The position numbers were made by a program, and so were the translations under genes. Shown in pieces: positions 1-6,289 of a stretch of DNA of 7,281 nucleotides (its first letter is position 1; every line of letters starts with the position of its first letter). The stretch is from Syntrophales bacterium. Lineage in GTDB: Bacteria; Desulfobacterota; Syntrophia; Syntrophales; UBA2251. The notes beneath the pieces were generated by a model. That model worked only from the letters and a program-made list of their open reading frames with translations, was not told the DNA's origin and did no database searches. The stretch is taken from the NCBI GenBank assembly GCA_023230905.1, contig JALNWL010000132.1, positions 1 to 7,281 of the forward strand, in the 5' to 3' direction.

Positions 1-1181
1 CACTCCAGCATGGGCCCACGCGGAGAGAAATCCAGCGAGGACACGATGCCCCGGTCGTCCCGGAAGGCCCTGACGTGTTTGCCGGTGATGCCGTCCCAGA
101 GGTGGATGGTCCCGTCGAAATGGCCGGACAGCACATATTCGCCGCGGGGCGACAGGGCAACCGCATGAACCCAGTTGACCTTGCCGTCCAGCCGGCGCAG
201 TTCACCGCCCGTCGCGAGATCCCACAGGGACATGTTCCGGCTGCCCGCCAGTAGTCGAGCCCCGTCGGGGGAGATCGCCACGGAGAAAACCGAAACCTCG
301 CCGGCCGGCAGGGTCTTCAGCTCGACGGCCCGGTCGAGATCCCAGACCTTGACGGTTCTGTCGAAACTGCCGGACACGGCCGTGCGCCCGTCGGGCAGAA
401 AGGCGATCGAGGTCACCTCGCCCCTGTGGCCGCGCAGGACGGCCCGCTCCCGGCCGGAGGACACCTCCCAGTAGCGGACGGTGCCGTCCTTGCCGCCGGC
501 CGAGAGAAGGTAATGGCCGTCGGGCGAAAAGGCCACGGCGTTGACCGCGGCGGTGTGGCCCGTAAACGTGCGGATCTCTTGGCCTGTGGAAACGTCCCAA
601 AGCTTGACGGTTCTGTCCCAGCTCCCGGACACGAGAAACCGGCCGTCCGGCGCGTAAGCCAGCGTGCGAACGGCGGCGGCATGCCCCACGAGAACGCCGA
701 TCTGCCTGCCCGTGGCGACGTCCCAGAAACGGATGGCGGCGTCCATGCCCCCGGAAGCAATGACGCGGCCGTCGGGAGAAAAGACGGCCCGGAAAACACC
801 CTTGGCGTGACCGGCCAGGTCTCCGACCTTGCTCCCGGTCACCGGATCCCAGAGAACGATCCGTCCCTCGGTTCCACCCGACAGCAGCCGGCGGCCATCG
901 GGCGAGAAGGCCACCGACGAAACGTAACCGGCATGTTCCTCCGCAAAGGTGCGGATCTCGCGCCCGCTGGCGACATCCCAGAGTTTAACCGTCTTGTCTC
1001 CGCCGGACAGGATGGATTTTCCGTCGGCGGAAAAGGCCGCGGACTGCACGCCGGAATGGCCCAGCTGCACGAAGATCTCCGGCCTTTCCCGGGCTGGAGC
1101 GAAATCCACGGACAGGCCGAGCAGGGCGAGCGTGATTGCCGCCGCGCGTAAAAACGTTTTATGGAGGATCAAGCGCCTCAA
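1..1181 (-). CDS. Exported WD40-repeat beta-propeller protein, 3' end outside window
   Basis: The reverse strand reads open for 393 codons from a TTG at 1181-1179 to the window edge, with no stop. Residues 1-30 look like a signal peptide: a basic start (LRRLILHK), a hydrophobic core (AAAITLALLGL) and an APA|RE cleavage site. From about residue 39 there are eight complete WD40 repeats of about 42 residues and part of a ninth. Each has the GH near its start, a variant of FSPDGR and a closing LWD or similar (for example residues 207-249 and 250-291). Such propellers are protein-binding scaffolds; no enzymatic domain is visible in the part seen. No ATG occurs in frame between the TGA of the upstream gene (1193-1191) and the signal peptide, so the start is TTG at 1181 or TTG at 1172. 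Neither has an ideal ribosome site: AGAAGG lies 14 bases before the first and GAGG 3 bases before the second. It follows the Hrb-like gene by 9 bases and is probably co-transcribed. The repeat fold is certain; the partner and role are unknown. Confidence 0.9.
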   Translation of the reverse strand, partial: MRRLILHKTFLRAAAITLALLGLSVDFAPARERPEIFVQLGHSGVQSAAFSADGKSILSGGDKTVKLWDVASGREIRTFAEEHAGYVSSVAFSPDGRRLLSGGTEGRIVLWDPVTGSKVGDLAGHAKGVFRAVFSPDGRVIASGGMDAAIRFWDVATGRQIGVLVGHAAAVRTLAYAPDGRFLVSGSWDRTVKLWDVSTGQEIRTFTGHTAAVNAVAFSPDGHYLLSAGGKDGTVRYWEVSSGRERAVLRGHRGEVTSIAFLPDGRTAVSGSFDRTVKVWDLDRAVELKTLPAGEVSVFSVAISPDGARLLAGSRNMSLWDLATGGELRRLDGKVNWVHAVALSPRGEYVLSGHFDGTIHLWDGITGKHVRAFRDDRGIVSSLDFSPRGPMLE

Positions 1182-1190
1182 AGCGGGACG

Positions 1191-1886
1191 TCAGGCCTTC
1201 TCGAACTGGGACTTCCCGGCCCCGCAGACGGGGCAGGTCCAGTCGTCCGGCAGGTCCTCGAAGGGCGTGCCCGGCGAGATCCCGCTGTCTGGGTCGCCCT
1301 TTTCCGGATCATATTCGTAGCCGCAGACCGAGCAGACGTAGCGGGCCGCCTTTTCAGGAGCCGGCGCGGGGGGCGGCGCCGTGTCGGCCACGTAGGTGGG
1401 GGCGGTCTTGGGGGCCTTGCCCTTCTTGACCTCGTGGTAGTAGGCGTAGGTCATGGGGACGCCGTCGGCCAGGATCTCGCAGTCGACGATGTTGCCCAGA
1501 AAGATCGTGTGGGTGCCGCAGTCCATCTCCTGAACGACCTCCGCCTCGATGTAGGCGACGGCGTGGTCCAGGACGATCGGAGCGCCCGTCACCCCCGTCT
1601 TGTAGCGGGTCGTCCCGAACTTGTCGACGTCGCGGCCGGACTTGAAGCCGAACAGGCCGATCAGGGTCATCGGTGTGTCCTGGGCCAGGATCGAAACGCT
1701 GAAGCACCGGCTTTCACGAATGAAGGCGTGCGTCAGATTTTCCTTGTTGATGCTCACCGCCAGCGTGGACGGGACGGACGTCACCTGGATGGCCGTGTTG
1801 GCGATCTGGCCGTTGAAGCGATCGTTCTGTTTCGAACTGACGATGTACAGGCCGTAACTCAGTTTGAAAAAGGCTTGTTTGTTCAT
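1191..1886 (-). CDS. hrb: Flavin reductase-rubredoxin fusion (high-molecular-weight rubredoxin type)
   Basis: This 231-residue protein has two domains. Residues 1-155 match the FMN-binding flavin reductase/flavoredoxin family (early segments LSYGLYIVSS and NGQIANTAIQVTS; SILAQD near 65-70). A Pro/Ala/Lys-rich linker spans about 156-180. Residues 182-231 form a rubredoxin with the four iron ligands Cys185, Cys188, Cys218 and Cys221 in CSVCGY and CPVCGA, plus the usual DLPDDW. The same domain order and nearly the same length are known for Hrb of acetogens, an NADH:rubredoxin oxidoreductase that feeds flavodiiron proteins in oxygen or NO detoxification. That role is inferred here; no flavodiiron gene lies in the window. 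The start at 1886 is chosen because AAGGAGA (1900-1894) sits 7 bases upstream. Frame extension to an earlier ATG at 1940 has no such site and adds residues unlike the family. It is a soluble cytoplasmic redox protein. The gene symbol is by analogy. Confidence 0.93.
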   Translation of the reverse strand: MNKQAFFKLSYGLYIVSSKQNDRFNGQIANTAIQVTSVPSTLAVSINKENLTHAFIRESRCFSVSILAQDTPMTLIGLFGFKSGRDVDKFGTTRYKTGVTGAPIVLDHAVAYIEAEVVQEMDCGTHTIFLGNIVDCEILADGVPMTYAYYHEVKKGKAPKTAPTYVADTAPPPAPAPEKAARYVCSVCGYEYDPEKGDPDSGISPGTPFEDLPDDWTCPVCGAGKSQFEKA

Positions 1887-1893
1887 ACCGGCG

Positions 1894-1900
1894 TCTCCTT
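1894..1900 (-). promoter_or_regulatory. Ribosome binding site deciding the start of the flavin reductase-rubredoxin gene
   Basis: On the minus strand this reads AAGGAGA, a near-perfect Shine-Dalgarno sequence, 7 bases before the ATG at 1886-1884. It favours this start over the in-frame ATG at 1940. Confidence 0.8.
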
Positions 1901-1915
1901 TGCACCATGATGCCC

Positions 1916-1945
1916 GTCTTACCTTCATCGCCCGCCTCATTGCAA
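1916..1945 (-). promoter_or_regulatory. Weak candidate promoter for the leftward genes
   Basis: On the minus strand TTGCAA (1945-1940) is followed after 18 bases by TAAGAC (1921-1916). The -35 matches consensus at 4 of 6 positions and the -10 at 3 of 6. It lies in the right place, 30 bases before the start codon, and next to an A-rich patch (1946-1952). The match is poor and the call is tentative. Confidence 0.25.
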
Positions 1946-1996
1946 GAAAAAATGCAGTTAAAAGCGGGATATGGCGGGCCGCGGCGACTTTTGCAT

Positions 1997-2012
1997 GGCC
2001 CTTTGGCCCTTT
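1997..2012. repeat. Tandem 8-bp direct repeat in the divergent intergenic region
   Basis: GGCCCTTT occurs twice in direct succession (1997-2004 and 2005-2012), ending 4 bases before the candidate -10 box of the rightward operon. The position suits an activator or repressor site, but the repeat is short and could be chance. Confidence 0.4.
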
Positions 2013-2013
2013 T

Positions 2014-2023
2014 TGGTATATAG
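2014..2023 (+). promoter_or_regulatory. Candidate extended -10 promoter for the rightward operon
   Basis: TGG followed by TATATA (2017-2022) fits an extended -10 element (TGn plus a 4 of 6 match to TATAAT). A TTGCAT at 1991-1996 is 20 bases upstream, too far for a good -35, so the TGn motif would have to compensate. It is one of the few AT-rich spots in the window and would give a leader of about 50 bases before the ATG at 2082. Confidence 0.4.
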
Positions 2024-2070
2024 AAAAGTTCCTCTGGATTTCCGATGGGATGGCGTTTTGGGGGCAGCCG

Positions 2071-2078
2071 GGAAGGAG
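2071..2078 (+). promoter_or_regulatory. Ribosome binding site deciding the start of the small membrane protein
   Basis: GGAAGGAG lies directly before the ATG at 2082, with 3 bases after its end and 5 after GGAAGG. The alternative in-frame ATG at 1971 has no such site and lies upstream of the candidate promoter, so 2082 is preferred. Confidence 0.75.
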
Positions 2079-2081
2079 ACG

Positions 2082-2510
2082 ATGGTCACGGTCAGAAGCG
2101 GCCCAGGCCGGATCGCCGCGGGTCTGATGCGCATCCGATATGTGCGCGAGGCCGTCGCGGAGAAAGCGGATCTTTCGGGTTTATCGAGCCGGCCGACGCT
2201 CCGGACCTGGACCGGCCTGGGGATGATGGCGTTCAGTTACGTGATCGGCTGGCCGGCGGTGGGGCTCCTGGTCTGGCTCTCGTACCGTCTGCGCGAACCC
2301 CTCGTGGCCGTGGTCGGCGGAACGCTCGCCTACGGCCTGTCCCATCTCGTTTTTATGGCCGGCGCCGCCCTGGCCGGAGTGGATTACGCGAAACCCGTTC
2401 TCCGCTGGGCGGTGCGAAGGCTGGTGGAGCGACTGAACGGCCGGGACGCGGTCCCGGAATCGGAGGAGACAAACGATCGTCCGGGGAAAACGGGCGTTGA
2501 ACACCCCTGA
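2082..2510 (+). CDS. Small two-helix membrane protein of unknown function, first gene of the lipid/polyketide-type operon
   Basis: This 142-residue protein matches no family I recognise. Residues 1-43 are polar and basic (several Arg, with RIRYVREAV at 17-25). Two hydrophobic segments follow: about 44-67 (GMMAFSYVIGWPAVGLLVW) and about 74-100 (LVAVVGGTLAYGLSHLVFM, then AGAALAGV). They are separated by a short basic loop (SYRLREP). A basic amphipathic stretch (VLRWAVRRLVERL, about 106-118) and a charged tail come next. This predicts an inner-membrane protein with both ends on the cytoplasmic side. The start at 2082 is chosen for its strong ribosome site; extending to 1971 would add 37 residues without one. 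The ACP gene begins 13 bases after its stop. Context suggests it anchors or helps export the product of the downstream enzymes, but this is only inference. Coding is supported by operon position and a coherent membrane topology. Confidence 0.8.
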   Translation: MVTVRSGPGRIAAGLMRIRYVREAVAEKADLSGLSSRPTLRTWTGLGMMAFSYVIGWPAVGLLVWLSYRLREPLVAVVGGTLAYGLSHLVFMAGAALAGVDYAKPVLRWAVRRLVERLNGRDAVPESEETNDRPGKTGVEHP

Positions 2511-2511
2511 G

Positions 2512-2517
2512 AAAGGA
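2512..2517 (+). promoter_or_regulatory. Ribosome binding site deciding the ACP start
   Basis: AAAGGA with a 6-base spacer precedes the ATG at 2524. The frame is open further upstream to a TTG at 2497, but that codon lies inside the previous gene and lacks this spacing, so 2524 is the better start. Confidence 0.7.
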
Positions 2518-2523
2518 ACAGGA

Positions 2524-2790
2524 ATGGAAGGATTCATTGCGGAGTTGAAAGACAAGATCATCGAAACCCTGGGGCTGACGGATGTCCGCCCCGAGGATAT
2601 CCCCGTGGACGGCCAGCTCATCGGGAGTGAGCTGGGACTGGATTCCATCGACGTACTCGAATTGGTCATGATGATTGAAAAGGATTACGGCGTGAAGATC
2701 GAGAACCGGGAGGTGGGGGTGAAGGTGTTCGCGTCCCTGCGCGCCCTGGCAGCCTACATCGACGCGAATCGACGGGAGAAGGACCGGTGA
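2524..2790 (+). CDS. Acyl carrier protein
   Basis: This 88-residue acidic protein is close to the usual ACP length (about 75-90). The attachment motif GLDSID is at 38-43, placing the 4'-phosphopantetheine on Ser41. The family pattern continues with helix II (VLELVMMIEKDYGVKI) and a C-terminal helix (LRALAAYIDANRR). The protein would carry the growing or finished acyl chain as a thioester for the ketosynthase encoded next and perhaps for the radical SAM enzyme. Its placement beside a ketosynthase/chain-length-factor pair suggests a dedicated carrier and not the housekeeping AcpP, which is normally found with fabG and fabF. Its stop overlaps the GTG start of the next gene in GTGA (2787-2790), so translation is probably coupled. 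It must be activated by a phosphopantetheinyl transferase encoded elsewhere. Confidence 0.95.
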   Translation: MEGFIAELKDKIIETLGLTDVRPEDIPVDGQLIGSELGLDSIDVLELVMMIEKDYGVKIENREVGVKVFASLRALAAYIDANRREKDR

Positions 2791-4943
2791 ACGGTGTCCG
2801 GGCCTTCGTCTGTGGGACGGGGATCGTCAGTGCGGCGGGCGAAGGGGTCGAGGCGACCTGGGGCGCCCTGCGGCGGGGAACGTCCCGCCTGACGCCGCTG
2901 GCGCTGTTCCCGGCCGCGCACACGCCCCCCCTGCCGGTCGGCGAGGTCCGCGACGTTCCGGAGGTCGACGGCCTGCCTCGTACGCATGCCTTGGCGTGGA
3001 TGGCCGTCCGGCAGGTCTTGGCCGCCACGACCCTGACCCCGGACGCCCTCGTCCTGGGCAGTACGACGGGCGGCATGCCGACGACGGAGCGACTCCTGGA
3101 AGCCGGAGAGCGACGGCCGGAGGCGTACCGGCATCACGCCGTCGGCTCCGTGGCCGCCTGGCTGGCCCGCCGGCTGTCGTGCCGGGGGCCGGTCATCACC
3201 GTCTCCACCGCGTGCTCCTCCGGAACCGCCGCCCTCAAGATTGCCCTGGAGCTGATCCGCTGCGGTCAGGCCCGGGTCGTGCTGGCCGGCGGTGCCGACG
3301 CGCTGTGCCGCATGACCTACTACGGGTTTCACGCCCTGCAACTGATCGATCCCGCCGGCGCCCGCCCCCTGGATCGCGACCGCAGGGGGCTGTCGGTGGC
3401 CGAAGGCGCGGCCTTCGTCCTGCTCGTCGCGGCGGAATCCCCGCCCGTCGGCGCCCTCGCCGAACTCGCCGGAGCGGGATGGTCCTGCGACGCGTACCAT
3501 CCCGCGGCCCCCCGACCGGACGGGACAGGCGCGCTCGCGGCCATGCGGGCCGCCTTGGCGGATGCCGGCATGACGCCGGCGGCGCTCGATTATATCAATC
3601 TGCACGGTACGGGTACGCCGGACAACGACCTGGCGGAAGCGCGGGCCGTGCGGGCCCTCTGCGGGGACCCGCCGCCGGTCTCGTCGGTCAAGGGCCTCTT
3701 CGGTCACACGCTGGGGGCGTCCGGCGCCATCGAGGCGGTCGTGTCCGCGCTCGGCATCCACCGCGGTTTCATCCCGGGCAATTGCGGCTGCCGCATTCCG
3801 GATCCGGCGCTCGGTCTTTTGCCGGAACTTGCCGGGCAATCCCGCCCGGTCCGATCGGTTCTGTCCAACTCCTTCGGATTCGGCGGCAACAACGCCTCGC
3901 TGGTTCTGACGGCGCCGCTGTCGGCGGGGCCCGCTCGCCCGCCGCGGCCGCTCGCCCGGTTTTCCGTCCTGGGGACCGCCTGTCTGACGGGGGCGGGTCC
4001 CCTGGAAGAGACGCTCGCGCGGTACTGGCGGGGCGAGCCGTTCTCGGGGCGCCCGGACCTTGCGGCGGTCCGGACGGAGATCCCCGCGGGACAGATCCGC
4101 CGCCTCAAGCGGCTGTCCCGGATGGTGCTGCTGCTGGCCCTGGCGGCCCGACAGGCGGCACGGCCGCCGGCGGCGCCCGGCGGGATCTTCTTCGGGACCG
4201 CCTGGGGGTCGCTGACGGAGACCCACGACTTTCTCAAGAAACTGTTCGACTCCGGCGAGCGGTTCACGAGCCCGACGGATTTTGTCGGCTCCGTTCACAA
4301 CGCGCCGGCCAGCCAGGCGGCCATCTTTCTCGAGGCGACGGGGGCGAACGTCACCGTGAGCGGCGGCGACCACTCGTTCGAGCAGGCCCTGTACACGGCG
4401 GGGCTTGTCCTCCGTGCGGGCGATCCGCCGGCGCTCGTGATCGGCGCCGAAGAGGATCACGACGTCCTGTCCCCGTGCTTCGACGCCGCGGCCACGGCGG
4501 ACGGCGGCGGCGCCTTCCTGCTCGATCCGCGGGGCGGAGGGACGGGTCCGGATCTCGTACCGGTCCATTTTGCCTTCAATCCCGGGGGAGACGACGGCCT
4601 CCCGGCCCTGATCGAAAGTCTGGGAGGAGCGGCGCGGATCGCGGAGCGGTTCGGCGCCGTCTTTGTGGGCCTGCCGGCGGGGGACCGGTCCGGTGGCGAG
4701 GCCCAGCTCGAGCGCTTCCGCCGGGAAACCGCGTTTTCGTCGCCCGTCGTCGACACCCGCCGATTTACCGGGGAGTTTGCCGGTGCTTCCGCCGTGGCCG
4801 CGGTACTCGCCGTCGAAACCGTCCGCCGGGGCGCTCTGCCCCCGGCCCTGGCGGGGGGGGAAGATCCCCGCCTCGGGGGAAGGGGGATCCTCCTGCTCGG
4901 CCTGGGCGAATTCATCACCGCCATCGAGGTGTCGGCCCCATGA
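2787..4943 (+). CDS. Fused beta-ketoacyl synthase and inactive ketosynthase-like (chain-length-factor) domain
   Basis: The 718-residue protein contains two thiolase-fold units. Unit 1 (about 5-377) is a complete ketosynthase: nucleophile Cys143 in TACSSG, His273 in NLHGTGTPDND, Lys302 and His307 in KGLFGHTLGASG, and the closing NSFGFGGNNASL (361-372). It should catalyse decarboxylative condensation of malonyl-ACP with an acyl chain. Unit 2 (about 391-715) aligns with the same fold but is degenerate: where unit 1 has TVSTACSSG, it reads TVSGGDHSF (523-531), putting Asp528 at the Cys position, and GEFAGAS (662-668) replaces GHTLGAS with Glu663 for His. It resembles the N-terminal ketosynthase-like family seen in aryl polyene clusters and the chain-length factors of type II polyketide synthases, which are normally separate proteins. 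A Pro/Arg-rich linker (about 378-390) joins the two. The start is GTG at 2787, overlapping the ACP stop, with AAGGA at 2779-2783. The product and chain length cannot be read from sequence. Confidence 0.93.
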   Translation: MNGVRAFVCGTGIVSAAGEGVEATWGALRRGTSRLTPLALFPAAHTPPLPVGEVRDVPEVDGLPRTHALAWMAVRQVLAATTLTPDALVLGSTTGGMPTTERLLEAGERRPEAYRHHAVGSVAAWLARRLSCRGPVITVSTACSSGTAALKIALELIRCGQARVVLAGGADALCRMTYYGFHALQLIDPAGARPLDRDRRGLSVAEGAAFVLLVAAESPPVGALAELAGAGWSCDAYHPAAPRPDGTGALAAMRAALADAGMTPAALDYINLHGTGTPDNDLAEARAVRALCGDPPPVSSVKGLFGHTLGASGAIEAVVSALGIHRGFIPGNCGCRIPDPALGLLPELAGQSRPVRSVLSNSFGFGGNNASLVLTAPLSAGPARPPRPLARFSVLGTACLTGAGPLEETLARYWRGEPFSGRPDLAAVRTEIPAGQIRRLKRLSRMVLLLALAARQAARPPAAPGGIFFGTAWGSLTETHDFLKKLFDSGERFTSPTDFVGSVHNAPASQAAIFLEATGANVTVSGGDHSFEQALYTAGLVLRAGDPPALVIGAEEDHDVLSPCFDAAATADGGGAFLLDPRGGGTGPDLVPVHFAFNPGGDDGLPALIESLGGAARIAERFGAVFVGLPAGDRSGGEAQLERFRRETAFSSPVVDTRRFTGEFAGASAVAAVLAVETVRRGALPPALAGGEDPRLGGRGILLLGLGEFITAIEVSAP

Positions 4944-6289
4944 AGGTCCTGCTCATCTCCGCCAACGTTACCACCAACCCCTATCCCGTCTATCCCATCG
5001 GGATCGAGTACGTGGCCGGTGCGCTTGCGCCCCGGCACGAGGTCCACCTTCTCGACATGAACGTCCCCGACGGTCCGGACCCGATCCGCCGCGCGGTCGG
5101 TGAATTTGCCCCGGATCTCGTCGGCCTTTCCCTCCGGAACATCGACAACGTCGATACGGTCAATCCCCAAAGCTACATCGACGGATACCGCGACCTGGTC
5201 GAGCGGCTCCGGGCATGCACACCGGCTCCCCTCGTTCTGGGCGGCAGCGGGTTTTCCATCTTCCCCGGCGAGCTGATGGCGCTCCTCAAGGCTGATTTCG
5301 GCGTGGTCGGCGCCGGGGAGACGCTCGAACGGCTGATCGAGGCCCTGGAAACCGGGGCGGACCCGTCGGCGGTGCCGGGCGTTGCCGTTCCCGGGGGCGA
5401 GATCCCCGAGCCCGTCGTCTGGACGAAGACCCGCGCGCGGCGGATTCAACCGCCGCCGGCGCTGCTGGAGTTCTATCTGAAGCGGGGCGGGATGCTGAAT
5501 CTGCAGACCCAGCGGGGGTGCCCGTATCGCTGTCTGTACTGTACCTACCCGCATCTCGACGGTTGCCGTCCGTGCCCGGACGATCCCGAAACAGCGGGCG
5601 AGACCGCCCGCCGCCTTCAGGACCTGGGCGCGGGGTACCTCTTCATCACCGATTCCGTGTTCAACGCCGATTGGGAGCACAGCCTCTCGGTCGCCCGCGC
5701 CTTCCGGCGCCACGGCGTGACCGTCCCCTGGGGGGCCTTTTTCGCCCCGACGCGTCCGCCCGGCGGGTATTACGAGGCCCTGAGGGAGGCCGGCTTGAGC
5801 CATGTGGAATTCGGCACGGAGTCCCTTTCCGACGCGATGCTCCATGCCTACCGGAAGCCCTTTTCCGTGGCCGAGGCCGTCGCCGCGCACGAGGCCGTCC
5901 GCCGGGCCGGCCTGCACATCGCCCATTATTTTCTCCTGGGCGGTCCCGGGGAAGACGGCCGGACACTCGACGAGACGCTGGGCAACGCGGAGACGCTGGA
6001 GAGGGCCGTATTCTTCTTTTTCTGCGGGGTCCGGATCTTCCCCTTCACGCCGCTCCACGAGCGGGCGCTGGCGGAAGGGCAGCTCGCGCCGGGCCAGAAT
6101 TTGCTGACGCCGGTTTTCTACCGTTCGCCGGGGATCGCCGCGCCGGACATCATGGCCCGGATCCATCGACAGGCCGGCGGCCGAAACAACTGGGTGTACG
6201 GGGACGGCGGACGGGAGTCGGAGCGGATCGTTTCCCGCCTTCACGCCTACGGCCATCCCGGACCCCTTTGGGAGCTGCTTCTGAGATGA
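4940..6289 (+). CDS. Cobalamin-binding-domain radical SAM enzyme, probably lipid-modifying
   Basis: This 449-residue protein has an N-terminal Rossmann-like cobalamin-binding-type domain (about 1-165; MKVLLISANV start, YPIGIEYVAGAL, DLVGLSLRNIDN, VLGGSGFSIFP, VVGAGE). It is followed by a radical SAM domain (about 185-400). The 4Fe-4S ligands are Cys194, Cys198 and Cys201 in RGCPYRCLYC. Other SAM-barrel features are ITDSVFN (236-242), VEFGTES (289-295) and FLLGGPGED (331-339). The usual DxHxxG cobalamin ligand motif is not intact: at the expected place the protein has DMNVPD (39-44), so cobalt would not be held by that histidine. Family members perform radical methylations, ring formations and similar steps; the LSLRNIDN segment recalls radical SAM proteins annotated in lipid gene clusters, including candidate ladderane genes, but this is from memory. 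Its start overlaps the synthase stop (ATGA, 4940-4943), with GAGGTG 9 bases before it. Function is strongly tied to the acyl chain made by its neighbours, by context only. Confidence 0.92.
   Translation: MKVLLISANVTTNPYPVYPIGIEYVAGALAPRHEVHLLDMNVPDGPDPIRRAVGEFAPDLVGLSLRNIDNVDTVNPQSYIDGYRDLVERLRACTPAPLVLGGSGFSIFPGELMALLKADFGVVGAGETLERLIEALETGADPSAVPGVAVPGGEIPEPVVWTKTRARRIQPPPALLEFYLKRGGMLNLQTQRGCPYRCLYCTYPHLDGCRPCPDDPETAGETARRLQDLGAGYLFITDSVFNADWEHSLSVARAFRRHGVTVPWGAFFAPTRPPGGYYEALREAGLSHVEFGTESLSDAMLHAYRKPFSVAEAVAAHEAVRRAGLHIAHYFLLGGPGEDGRTLDETLGNAETLERAVFFFFCGVRIFPFTPLHERALAEGQLAPGQNLLTPVFYRSPGIAAPDIMARIHRQAGGRNNWVYGDGGRESERIVSRLHAYGHPGPLWELLLR

Noticed and set aside
426..1151. 241-codon plus-strand frame across the WD40 gene
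   Set aside because: It is the antisense of a clearly repetitive WD40 coding region and shows no domain of its own.
1..1181. Repetitive DNA of about 126-base period that could be taken for a tandem repeat array
   Set aside because: The period equals one WD40 repeat of about 42 codons and the copies are diverged at DNA level, so it is protein repeat structure and not a CRISPR or satellite.
1971..2081. Earlier ATG for the small membrane protein
   Set aside because: It has no ribosome site and lies upstream of the candidate -10 box, whereas the ATG at 2082 has GGAAGGAG just before it.
2754..4568. 604-codon open frame on the minus strand opposite the ketosynthase
   Set aside because: Low-complexity Arg/Gly/Gln-rich translation without recognisable domains; a shadow of the GC-rich coding strand.
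2996..4939. The reading frame of the radical SAM gene stays open for about 650 codons upstream, through the ketosynthase gene
   Set aside because: The translated stretch is Arg/Gly/Pro-rich with no family motifs, while the overlapping ketosynthase frame has a full set of conserved motifs. It reflects high GC content and few stop codons.
4457..6256. 599-codon open frame on the minus strand opposite the synthase and radical SAM genes
   Set aside because: Same composition artefact; the plus strand carries clear catalytic motifs throughout.
5518..6285. In-frame extension of the deacetylase upstream into the radical SAM gene
   Set aside because: The extension is Arg/Pro-rich and unlike any deacetylase; the ATG at 6286 overlapping the upstream stop is the natural start.
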